Source of the DNA: Marchantia polymorpha subsp. ruderalis
Taxonomy: Eukaryota > Streptophyta > Marchantiopsida > Marchantiales > Marchantiaceae
Direction: 5' to 3'
DNA: 64,000 nt
Assembly: GCA_037833965.1 (NCBI GenBank)
Contig: AP031356.1
Span: 18,498,501-18,562,500 of the forward strand
Both the position numbers and the translations under genes were made by a program. Within the stretch, counting starts at the first letter, position 1, and each line of letters begins with the position of its first letter. Shown piece by piece: positions 24,674 to 36,018 of this stretch. The notes under the pieces were generated by a model. The model saw nothing but the letters and a program-made list of their open reading frames with translations. It did no database searches and was not told the DNA's origin.

Positions 24674-24889
24674 GGGCTCTCCGAGATAGGAATTCCCTCG
24701 ATTTTGGAATTGCTCTTTAGTTAGGTAGCACAGACTAGATCAAGCCCCAAAATGTAGAGGATAAAATAGCTTTTGCAGTACTAAATCATATCATTAGCTT
24801 GTAATATACATTTTGTACTGTGTAAGATACAGGAATTTTTCCCCATAATACGAAATTTTATCTGCGTGGAACCTTCTTCAATAAAAACG

Positions 24890-25510
24890 AGACATTTGAT
24901 GGCATTTTCAACGGCGAAAATTCTGAGTGGATGAAGTTGTCTGCTCATTTCAGCAGTTTGTCAAATGTAGTAAAGCCAAAATTTTCAATTGCTAATATCT
25001 TACAATATCAAACTCTTAATTGTTAATTGTAGTAGTCTATCTATGTGAGCGTGAAGATATTATATATTCACCTTCTTTCCGCGTATTGTCATACACTGTT
25101 CTTTAGTACATGCTGTATGAAAATAACGGATAATTCTCTACTATGAACTAATTATAAAAGTACATTAATTTGGACTCGTTAAATACTCTAAGCTAATTCT
25201 CTCAAACAAATTAGCAAAGCAAAGTTAAAACAATGAGAAATAATATAATATCACTTGAACATGTCATTTTAACCAACACCAATAGCAAACACATACGACA
25301 TGAGGGAATGCAATTTAGATAACTTTGTCCTAATTAATATGAACATTATAATTTCCAATCAAATGGCACAAAATATATGTCTATCTCAAATTTTTAAAAC
25401 CACTACAAAACGGTATTGTTAAAAAGTCGAGCAACAAGTGAGAAAGGCGGAGGGAAAAGGACAAAAACATGCTAAAATCGACATATTCCTGATTCGACAC
25501 TTAAAAAAAC
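24890..25510. other. AT-rich spacer between the ELIP genes
   Basis: No gene or repeat recognised in this stretch. Confidence 0.45.
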
Positions 25511-26170
25511 GTGGGCATTTTTAATCACAGTTACTGGTCATAATCTCCGAAAGGCTGCAGATCATGAACGAACACACTCGCCCATGTTCCATGCTGACCA
25601 GCACCGCGCAGCTGCCTCCGTTGCACACGCAACAGGCACGAGCTTGTGCGGGTTTCTCTACGAAAGGCGCAGGAGGCTCAGCCACCACCCAGATCTCTAA
25701 CGCAGAGCAACTGCCCTCCTTCCGGGAAATGATTGACTCATGCACTAAATGTGAACCGAGTCCTGTTCCGGCCCGGCATCGACGAGGCCAGAGCTCCTCC
25801 CTACATTGGCCAACTTCTGCATCGCAAACTCTTCGATCTTCGTCAACTATCATTACAGCTCGGCCGATGATGCCTTCCTTCACGACTTCGAAATATCTGA
25901 ACCCACTTACTTCTCCTCACATTCGCAGTATCTCTTGACCTAAATCCATCATCGGCTGTTCCGATCATCGGACGTGTGATGGACTGGACACCACGTTTGC
26001 AGTACGATCTCTCATTAGTTTCTGTCACATCGAAGAATGTTGCAGTCGAGAGTAGTTGTATGGAATATCCAGGGGCACTGCATGATGCTACGCGTCTGAT
26101 GTATGATGATATCCAAACTCACCCATGACCTTACATCAAGGTACATGTTGTCAGCCTAACGGGAGACACA
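25510..26170. other. Moderate-GC island, no product recognised
   Basis: Composition is gene-like and overlapping ORFs run on both strands (25564-25938 plus, 25883-25521 minus), but neither protein is familiar. A third plus frame has RPGIDEARAPPYIGQLLHRK and, after stops, SSAVPIIGRVMDWTPRLQYD, which reads more like real protein than the open frames do. It may be a pseudogene of an unidentified gene. Confidence 0.3.
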
Positions 26171-26689
26171 GTGTGGCAAGATATGGGTGGCAAGTATTCT
26201 CCGTGACATTTTGGTCACTACCAAAATCTTGGTGACAAAATCTTCGTATCTTGCACAAGGGAAAAAAAATATTTGCCCTCACTTTTGGAAAGCAAATACA
26301 AATCTCTACAAAGATATCTGCTGTTACACATACAAAGCTTCCATGTTTGAGTTTTAATTAAATTGTTCTCGTTCATCCTCAAAATATGTTACGGCCCTGC
26401 TCAATTCAACCGTAAAGTAAATATGGCAATACTTCGTTCCTGTCTTCCTTGAAATTCCTGATTAAAATTGGAAGTGCGTTGAAATGTTAAATAATTATTT
26501 ATAAAGATTTATCACTTTTGGAGGGCCTGTGAATGGATACATCGATCTTCTACTTCCTTCATACCAAATAAAAGTGGCCGGTTCATAGCTACTTCATGTA
26601 AAGCGGATGCATCCTAAAGATCCAAACCCGGCGAGAAAAGAAAAACTGCCAAACTTTTCACGCCTTAAAATTGACTGCCCAAGTTCTAA

Positions 26690-27360
26690 ATTTGCCGACC
26701 TTGACAACCTGAATCCTCTTTGCGTCTAGTTAACGCCCATTCGTGCGATGCTTCTAGTCTGTTCCCATTCCAAATAGGCACGGACTTTCGTATTGTGCAA
26801 CCTTCGTCGGTGGCTCTGTTCAATTTGACTCCAGGAATCACCGTTGAAAATTATGATCTTCTAGCTGTACAAGAAAGCAACAGAAGAAGAACAACAAAGC
26901 ATTCTTGCTTTCTTCTTCTTCTTCTGATGCTTCTGTTGTAAGTATCTATGGCTATGTGACCACTAATGACATTCTTATTTATCGTCCCTTTGATTGTCAT
27001 CTCTAAGTTTCATCCAAGCTTTTAAGATTTGCTATTCCATTTGGTGATTTGGTGGTTTTCTATGGGATATCGTTGATTTGCGTTTGTGGCTCCCATTGTT
27101 TGTGCTTCACTGATTTCTCCGCCCTCTCGTAGTGAATCTGTGGTGTTCGGATCAATGATCTGTTCGAATAGTGGCCAATTATTTTTTCTCCCAATGATGG
27201 ACTCTGCAAGTTCTGTCGATTATTTAGTGTCTTGTGATTCAATCTGCTGTCGTCTGGATTGATTTTATTATGTTACGAAATCCCTTGCTTTAGGGGCATA
27301 CATATACTTAGTGTGAGTGCTCAACATTTTTCTTCTTCTTCTTCTTCTCGGTTATCTAAA
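26690..27360 (+). other. Possible exon plus intron of an unidentified gene or pseudogene
   Basis: A moderate-GC stretch contains a 73-codon ORF (26720-26941) with no recognised domain. Directly after it comes GTTGTAAGTATC, a good splice donor, followed by T-rich intron-like DNA. At 26878-26940 a purine block (CAACAGAAGAAGAA) is followed by its near reverse complement, giving an imperfect hairpin. I could not find a downstream exon. Confidence 0.3.
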
Positions 27361-29170
27361 TTTTTCAAATTGAACTGATTTCTTATAATTCTCGAACTCC
27401 TTGCTTTGAATTTGTGTATACATCGTCCCCAAGAATCGATCTATTCATCACTTGACCTTTAACATCATGATTTCTCTTATCTTGCTGCACTCTAGCTCTT
27501 GGGCTACACTAATGCCAAACAAATTACTGCATGTATTATCGGCTATCATACTCTCCCTTTTATTCACCTTTGCACTTCAATGCACATACCAATAAAATAA
27601 AATGGTTATAGAATGACCATTCTGACTCAAAACAAAACTCAAAATACTTTTTAAGAAAAAGAATTTTTAAAGAACACGGTCGCATGCATGTATGAATATT
27701 TTATTATCCCTTCAATTTAATGTTAAATGTACACTAACAGAAAACTTACGTATTGCAACCATTATGTAGAAAGTCGAACTAGAAAAGTAAAACTGTAAAT
27801 TGTAAATGAAAGATCCGTCACACAATATGACTGCATATTACATTATCTTGTCAGTTTTCTATTGAACGACAACATACATGTGTATGCGTTTATAATCCCA
27901 CATGTTTTCAACAAGGTTGACATCCGACGTCACAAAACTTCCACCAACGATCTGTATCGACAAGATTATGATAGTGTCATGACTATTGCTCCAAACCAAG
28001 CGACCTATCTCAAACCTATTTACTCTTCCGATTCTGTTACAATAAACACACCAAGTCAAGCTCTCCAATTAGCCTACTGATTCACATATTACTAACTCTT
28101 ATCACTTTTTCATGATATGTCCAACATCAGAACGCACGTTGAACAAGTTAAGTTGACTTTCGGAATCTCATCGTGGAACTAGAGAAACAATAAATTGATT
28201 CATTCTTGAGTTAGATATTTTGGAAAGAAAAAGATGTAACCAGACGTACAGTCAAAGAAAGTCATTAGTGAGATATATAAATACCGATATGAGAAGCAAT
28301 TCAAAATTTTTGACATCAAATCCTTTCATGAGTTGATATCAAAATGTCAGATTTAACTGTATAAAAATCACATCAAATATTTATATGTAACATATTGAAT
28401 ATTTCAATAGCATGTTACTAGCAAGTAAAATAATTTGTTCATTGAATAGCAGTTACAAGTAACATGATCTACACAAATTTATTAAAATATCATAATATAA
28501 TAATATTGAAAATAGTCAAAACTACTTGGGATAATCTTGTAGTCACATAGTATTATTGAATTTTATTTTAACGGTTCGATTGAAATCTGAAATAAATTAG
28601 CGAATTTTGAATTAATTATTTTTACTTACCATGTGAATTGGATTTAAATTGAAGTGCATAATATTTTAAAAAAATGATGTTTATAATGATAATCTATATA
28701 ATCTAAATTTAAATACAAAATTAAATATCACATTAGGAATGTATGCCCCCAAAAAAAATATTTTTTTAAATTCTAATAAGGTGTCAAATACATGAACTAA
28801 TATATATAGATATATGTATTGAACGATGGACCTGTGTATTACATAAATTAAAAAAATTATTCAATACCTATATAAATCTAAGTTTTAAATAAACCTAAGT
28901 CTAACTAACTATATGAAATTTTAATACATATCAATTTTTTGGATAATTTCTTGATTTTTGTGATTTTTCCAAAAATTTTGGTAGATAAAAAAATTAAATT
29001 TGAAAGTTCATAGCTTTAATTTTACGATTTAAAAATTTTAGCCCGAAATATATTGAGTTGGTAAAAAATTAATTTTTATTTAAAATTTAAAAATACTCAA
29101 AGAAACGTCAACGCGTTGGAGTGCTATCATGCAAAAGCACTTTAGAATATCTTTAAATTGTTTATAAACA
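27360..29170. other. AT-rich spacer
   Basis: No gene recognised. An ORF pair at 27859-28080 is open on both strands and has no known domain, so I treat it as chance. Confidence 0.4.
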
Positions 29171-29272
29171 ACACTTACGGCTTACTGGCTTCGCCATACT
29201 TTGTGGCTAGTAATACAGTTTTAGCCAATATAGAACAGCAAAGGCATCTAGGTAGACCAGTGGCGGAACTGC

Positions 29273-29333
29273 AGTAGAGGGAGACTAACCGCTAGTCTCC
29301 CAGTTCTGCAGTAGTATTATCGGGTGATACTAC
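29273..29333. repeat. Two adjacent short inverted repeats
   Basis: GGGAGACTA (29279-29287) pairs with TAGTCTCCC (29293-29301) over a 5-nt loop. GTAGTAT (29311-29317) pairs with ATACTAC (29327-29333) over a 9-nt loop. PstI-like CTGCAG words flank the first. This could be the end of a small DNA transposon, but no partner end was found. Confidence 0.6.
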
Positions 29334-29339
29334 CGATTT

Positions 29340-30300
29340 TGGCGTTTAGCTGACAATGTTATGAATATTTTTATAGATCTAATATAAAATTGTACTATGC
29401 ATAAACTGTTATATTATTTTATATTAAATAATAAATATTGGTATATATTTTAAATATTTTATCATTTTTATTTGAATTCAAAAATTATAAATCTGATTTT
29501 TACATATTACATATTCTTTTCTTGATAAAAAACACGTTAAATTAAGAGATTTCCAAAAATGATTGAATCAACAAATCTATATCAAAATGATCTCATCTTT
29601 TAAAGATTTAATTATGACATTTTTTTCTTTGACATGACAATGAAATTTATTATCATGGCATACAAAATGTTCATCATAACATCACAGCAAAGTAACTTAA
29701 CAAACATATCCTTTGAGTCTAGAGTTAAAAAGTTAGGACATCATTTCATTCATCATTTCTGCAATAAAACATAATTTTAGAAATAAATGTGTTATATAAT
29801 ATTAATCTGAATTATCATAAGTAAATGATTTTACAAATATGTCTTGTATGATTATCTTAATACGCATGAAACTCATTCCATCCTATCTTTTAATTTTTTA
29901 TTTTTTTTTGATATAGAAGGATTGGAGATTCAAACATTCTTTGTATTCTTCACTTCAAAACATGTGACTTCAATAAATACATAATATAATTATAATTAAA
30001 CTATTATAACTAGCCATGTCTAAAAATTGAAATATATATATTGAGTTTTTTTTAGTAAATATCATGTTTTGAAATTTTATATATTTACATGTGATTATTA
30101 ATATAATAAATCTCTTAATAGCAAAATGATATCACAATTGACTAACGAGTTTTATATATGATAAATTATGTATACTCTTCAACTATTGGAACAACATTGT
30201 AATTAAAAATTTTGGATATTAGCTTGGGTTTATTGATAAAGCGCTCGATTATAAGAACCCGGACGGAGCATACATGTATTGGAAGCATAATAATATTAAT
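29340..30300. other. AT-rich spacer upstream of the second ELIP gene
   Basis: No gene, RNA or recognisable transposon domain. Confidence 0.45.
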
Positions 30301-30534
30301 CCTTAAATATTTTAATATCTAATGACATGTGCACGAGCACTTAATGAAACGCTAATGAAACAGGCCGTCCCGGACTCAAGGCGACGGCGCGCACCGACAG
30401 CGGGCGACACAACGGGGGGCGGACGTGCGAGCGGAGGACGGTCTTGTGAATCTGCCATTACGTCGACATTCGAAGGTCCAGGAGGATCTGATCGACGAGG
30501 GCTCTTGTAGAATTTGCGTGTTCGATGCCGATCG

Positions 30535-30594
30535 GCTACGTGGTCGCCGAAGATCAGTTCCTTCACCTGCGCTTCTCGTCTTCTCGTATAAAAT
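30535..30594 (+). promoter_or_regulatory. Promoter elements of the second ELIP gene (ABRE-like motif and TATA)
   Basis: TACGTGG at 30535-30541 contains the ACGTGG core of ABA-response/G-box-like elements bound by bZIP factors. TATAAAAT at 30587-30594 is the likely TATA box, the same octamer as in the first ELIP gene. ELIPs are light-, ABA- and stress-induced in land plants, so this arrangement fits, but the motif is short. Confidence 0.5.
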
Positions 30595-30875
30595 CATCGC
30601 TCGATCTAGCCGCAGCGTGATTGCAAACATCAACACTACCTCCGCTGGTAATTGTGTCCCACAATCCTCCTCCTACCCATCGGCGTTATTTTAATGCAGT
30701 AGCTTCGACGACATTGCCTAGACTCTTTGTCTGGATGAATGCTTGTCAGCTGGACGCCTCAGCTTCAGTTGGGCAAGAATTCAAGGTGTGATTGGTTTTG
30801 TGTCCCGCTTGGACGAGGGGACTTGCTCTCCGGGAGGATCTACTCGTGGGGTTTGATCTAAGAAGAGGACACCGC

Positions 30876-31933
30876 ATGATGGCTACAGTTGCAGCAATGT
30901 CAGCAGCATCGGCCGCTACCCTGGTCCAGCCTCGTCGCGTGGGGTCGTATCATGTGGGCAATTCGAGATTGGGCAGAAGTGGCGTTCCGACGATGAGCAA
31001 TCGCTTGGTTGGAGCTCGTTGCATGGCGGAGGTAAATGTATTGGCCACCGGACTGGTAGCTAGTAGCTGGTAGCCATGGACAATTTTGCAATTTGCATGG
31101 CAGAGTTCTGTCTGATGCCTAGGCCATGTACACGTCAGATTCTTGAAAAGTTAGATGTGCGGCTCGTCTGTCGTTTCTTGCTTTTTCCCGCACGATGCTA
31201 AGAGGATAGTCTTTGGGTTCGAAGAGTCCATGATAGGCTCGGAACTGTCTTTCGTGTGCAGCCCAACAAGAACTCGGAGTCTAGTAGTAGACCAGCAGAC
31301 GGGGTCCAACCCATCGGTCCTTCATCAACCACACCTCCACCTCTCTCAACACCGGTTCCAAAGCGGAAGGTATGATTTTCCTAGCGTGAAATGTCCCAAT
31401 CTTGTCGGAGAAGTTCTCCGCCGCGTGGTTCGATCATCCTCCGGTCTCCTCTTGTGCTTAACAGATTCGATCCGGTTGAAAAAGGTAGGGAGAGTACGAA
31501 GTGTTGAGGTACTTAGGGGAGTAATTTTGAGGTCACAGATTTTCAGGTCTAATCATCTCATCGATTGGCATTCGCATCCTCCGAGCAGGTGAGCACCAGC
31601 TTCGAGGATGTGTTTTCCTTCAGCGGACCTGCACCTGAGATCATCAACGGACGATTGGCGATGTTAGGATTCGTGGCTGCACTCGGTGCCGAGCTAAGGA
31701 CTGGTGACGGAATTCTGACGCAAATCGGCAACGGTGGAATTGCTTGGTTTGTGGTAGCGACGTCAGTCATTACTTACGCGTCTCTAGTGCCAATGTTTCG
31801 GGGGATTTCTCCCGCCAGTAGAGAGAACCATATCTTCACTGCAAATGCTGAGATCTGGAATGGCCGGGCTGCTATGATTGGTGTAGTAGCGCTAGCGATC
31901 ACTGAGTACTTGACCGGGCAGCCTCTTATTTGA
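30876..31933 (+). CDS. Early light-inducible protein (ELIP), second copy, three exons
   Basis: Exons 30876-31031, 31262-31369 and 31589-31933 join in phase 0 to 202 residues, with the same borders as the gene at 23738: exon 1 ends RCMAE, exon 2 is a Pro/Ser/Thr linker, exon 3 begins VSTSFEDVFSFSGPAPE. Helix I is EIINGRLAMLGFVAALGAEL and helix III is EIWNGRAAMIGVVALAITEY, with the ExxNGRxAM chlorophyll-binding motif in both. An upstream in-frame ATG at 30792 exists, but the start at 30876 matches the MATVAAM-type transit peptide. The membrane domain is as long as in the sister gene (114 residues); transit peptide and linker have diverged. AATAAA at 32071 may serve polyadenylation. The pair is a same-strand duplication about 7 kb apart. 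Confidence 0.92.
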
Positions 31934-32079
31934 ACTCTTAGTTATGCAAAGCAGAGCTTATTATCCCAAAAAATGCTCTACAATTTTGTACAATCTTGAA
32001 AGCGGCGAGACGGATACGATCGATAGGATCGTATCCATCACCGTTTACTGTGTTTCTTCAAAACCATGAGAATAAAAAA

Positions 32080-35000
32080 ACTTGGAAGTCATCAAACTAG
32101 CTGCATATAGATGATGAATAACTGATATAACACCTACCTTACGAAATCAATTTTTAGTGCTGATGTAGTTTAGTGTATTGTTTGTGGTCATGATCAGCAA
32201 ACTTGAAGAATCTAGCACATGTAGATGTCTTTAAGATCCACCTCACCGTTGTAAATCGAAGGGTGATGGAGGAAGCCTGGAGGATTCGGAACGCCAGTTC
32301 AGATACACAACTCGATTGATCTTAACTGTGCTTTAAAGAACATAGAATACATAGCATGAGGAAAATTGGAGGGTGGATACAAAATACTTCCTTGATCTTT
32401 ACAAGGCACAAAGAGCGGATGAATGCACGCTACAGCTATGACTGCGCTTTTGGTTGCCCAAGATACAGAAGTATGTGGTCTTGGTCCCGACTGCCCAGAC
32501 GGAAGCAATGAGATTTTAGTCGCATTTTGAGATTCACTATGGGTCATGTGAGTGGCACGTAATGGCTTGAACTTTTAATATTATTGAGATCTAATGGAGG
32601 AAAAGTTATGCCCACGACTTGCAGTTATTCCTATGTTGACTACATTGTTTGGCTACCTGCTTCTGCTCAGCAGACATGTCCCAAGTATGTTACACGTATG
32701 CTGTATATACATTGAGTTCAGACATAACTTATAATTAAAATCTCATTGCTGTTTTGCTTCTCCTTTTTTAATCTGAGTGAGTGAGGGTCCACAATCGCTG
32801 TACATGTTTTGAGTTCAGAGATGTATATACTTTAATTCTCACTGTTCCTTAGTTTTCATTGTCTTATTGCTTCTCCTTTGGATCTGATTGTCCAATGTAC
32901 CTTCATTTCAGAAGAATTTGTAATCAACGGGCAAGAATATAAGAGATATTTATGTATCTCTTACCCTGTATCCAAAACCGTCATTGTAGAAGATCGGTAG
33001 GAATATGAGGGGAAAGAGTGTTCTGCATGTATCGTAACTGAAGGAAACTGAGAAGTTGAAAACAGCAACACATAGAGCGAACCATATTAAAGGGAGGAAA
33101 CACATCCATCCAAAGGCACAGGGAAAAAGGGAGGGCAACTCCATGTCGATATCAAATCTAAATAATTTGACTGTATAGGAGGAAGAAACTCCTACACAGA
33201 CAAATATAGGGGTCGCTGGCAAGCATTAGAGGTTGGCAATAGTAGACTGGTTCGATTCTTTTTTGGAAAATAACGGGTCATGCAGCATACGTTTCTCGGA
33301 TGGAGACAAAGAAGACATAGAAAAGGTGAGTTGCTGCTGTACACGTACGTAAGTAGAAAAAGGAGCTCACTCTTTTATTGTAATGGATTGTTTAGGGAGA
33401 ATTTCCTGCACGTGACGTCCTCGGAGCCAAATTTAGAACTCTGATATGAAAATTCTTTGTCTTCACCCGCTTTCTACATGAAGCGGAAGCTGCTCAAACG
33501 CTTATTACGCTTGGCAAGAACCAGACTCCGTGTTTGAGTGCCCGGTTGCCTCCACCGACGGACAACTTATGCGGTTGAGAGCATGGAAAAGCACAAGGCT
33601 CCAGTGAGAAAATCTTCATCAAGAATTCGAAAAGCCTGATCAAGCTCGTCTTACGAGGATGATGGATGAAAGGGGAGCAGTCCTATATCATGGCCACTGC
33701 CGTCGTGATAGGGCCAGGAACGGGAGCAGCGGGGGCAGCGATGTTGCTTGACGATAGTCGTGCAACATAGAGTCTTCATAGTCGTGCAAGTTCGCTTTCA
33801 AGCAGTATTCAGGATTGGATCAGATTCATGAATAAATACATTGTAAGACCAATAGTTAGTCCCATATAGAGTTATGGTATGAGTTTCTGCAGTCTGAGAG
33901 CAGATAGGGTGCCTCAGAGGAGAAGCTTCTGCCTAAATTAAGGGGAAGAAGCTGTTTCCATTTTATAGGAGTTTGGAGCTTATTCTAAAATTAGATCTTT
34001 GCACTGTGGCAAATTCTCAGACTCAGTGGCGCTGCGAGAAGAGACTTGTTCCTCTTGTCCCTGTCACATGACATCAGTATCGGCGATATCCGAGATATTT
34101 ACATGAAGGACGAATGAATATCAGTAGTGTAGTATCAGAACTGACACATGAAACAAAACGGCCAGAATTCATACCATATACGTTCAAGTCAGCCAGACTG
34201 TATATAAGCAAATATTGTATGCATAAAATAATAATAAGCATACCAATTTTTGGAGTACCTTAGAGATGTCATTCTTCAATTAATCTCAACGCTGTAGTGG
34301 ACCGGGTGTGTGATATATCTAGATCAAGTCTCGCTTGATCAGATTGCTAAAATGTATGACATAGGAATCGCTGCTGCTTCAAGCGGCAGTGAGTACGATG
34401 TTGTACTGAAGCTGGACGATGGAATCGGTGATTATGCACTCGACCTGTTCTCATTGACATTATCAACAAACATCTATCTATCTGGACATGCACTGCCACA
34501 TGGAAAACCAAAGTAACCCCGATCGATCATCTCACACGTATACAGACCTCGCTGTGGGGGAAGGTGGCCACAAGTCTTATAATATGTAACGCAATGGAAA
34601 TGCTTCTATTCCCGGTCTCCTCTAGGAATGTGACAAGTGCATCACTGTTCATAGAAGTACTTGTCGAGAATAGTGTCATCTACTAGGGCCATGGTTTGAG
34701 GTATAGGGCTGATAATCTCCTAACATACTTCGAAACCAGGTGGAGTGCACCTAAAAGTCGTGCAGCCTCTTGTGCAATAGGAAGAGCACACCCTTCTGCC
34801 CACACTACAAATTGAAGCTATGCAGGTGTGGAAAATTTCGATCGAAAGGCGAGATTGCGAAATACCCGGAAGACTAAAGAGACGGGTCTATCAGATCAGA
34901 TGATCAGAACCAGCTAAATCTAATTTTCTAGCCTCTGATTTTCGATCGAAGTCGCGTGTTTATTGCACCTCGAGTTGAATGTTACATGGTCTTGAATAAG

Positions 35001-36018
35001 TTTACGAGTATTCGAACTACGATGTCGGCTGATCCCACGTCTCGATAACAACAGCTGAAAACAGGAGAACACTGTAGATCTGAGTGATGGTTGACTACGA
35101 TAAACTTCCTGCATTTCAGGCTACTCTTATCGTCTCGAAGCCCACAGTTCTGGTCGGATCTCACAGATTGACCGGACCTCGCTAGATTATCTTTAACGCT
35201 ACTACAAAAGGTGAGACTGTGAAGAGTGCGCGGTCTAACACATTACGTACTCTCATTTTAGTGGCGTCTCGTGGCTAGAGTGTGGTCTGATCGATTGTCA
35301 CAATCCTTGCAACTCAAGGAATTGATAGTAAACGTCTGACAAGTTGTAATTAATACTGGCAGACGGAGTGAGATTATTGCGCTCCAGCAGAGGCAGATTT
35401 TGTGGAAAAGTTGAATGGCATTCAACCTCAACAATGGACTGAGACTAAAAAAATATCGATTGCTGGAATATCTCACCATAATGGCAACCTCGATTGACCA
35501 TTATGGTCTTGGACCAACTAAGCCGAGATTCATTGCCGTGTGAAGAAGTCCACCCGTGGGCCAATTCATTGTAGTTCTCGTGAAAAAATCAAGCCTGTGT
35601 GCTTTCCTCGATTGACTTTCTCTGTGAAAGCCAACACCTGCTGTTTACATAATTCCCCCATTTGCATCTCTCGCGCTCCAGCTTTGGTCCGTGCGCCCGG
35701 GTGTCGTGACTTATGCTCCATGGTCTGCACTGTGCGGTCCGAATGACATGCTCTTGAATTCCCCTCTGAAGATACCCGGCAACCTTGCGGGAATGATCAC
35801 AGCTTCGCGGTTCGGCCCAGGGCGTTTACTTTTGGTCTTTGGGTATCGAGGAGGAGCAATGAGAGCAGCTCGATTAGATTGTGATCACTCATCCCTCGAC
35901 TGCTTTCCACGAGTTTTACTGACGAGGAATTCATTCATGGTGGCTGCCGAGCTCCTCGAGAGAAATCTGCTCCGAATTTTAAACGAGAGCATGACGAAGT
36001 AGACCTGGGGCGGAACGT
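32080..36018. other. Gene-poor stretch between the ELIP and receptor-kinase genes
   Basis: Mixed composition, short ORFs only, none recognised. The nearest to a coding hint is MATAVVIGPGTGAAGAAMLL near 33690-33750, which ends after 26 codons, and a 68-codon ORF at 34310-34516 without known domains. The GC-richer part from about 35530 is probably promoter and 5' UTR of the kinase gene; I saw no convincing TATA box. Confidence 0.4.

Noticed and set aside
30225-30300. Possible tRNA (GCGCTCGATTATAAGAACCC context)
   Set aside because: No acceptor stem closes and no T-loop motif is in place.
33690-33770. Third ELIP copy (MATAVV... start)
   Set aside because: Only a short Ala/Gly-rich start resembles a transit peptide; it stops after 26 codons and no NGRxAM motif follows.
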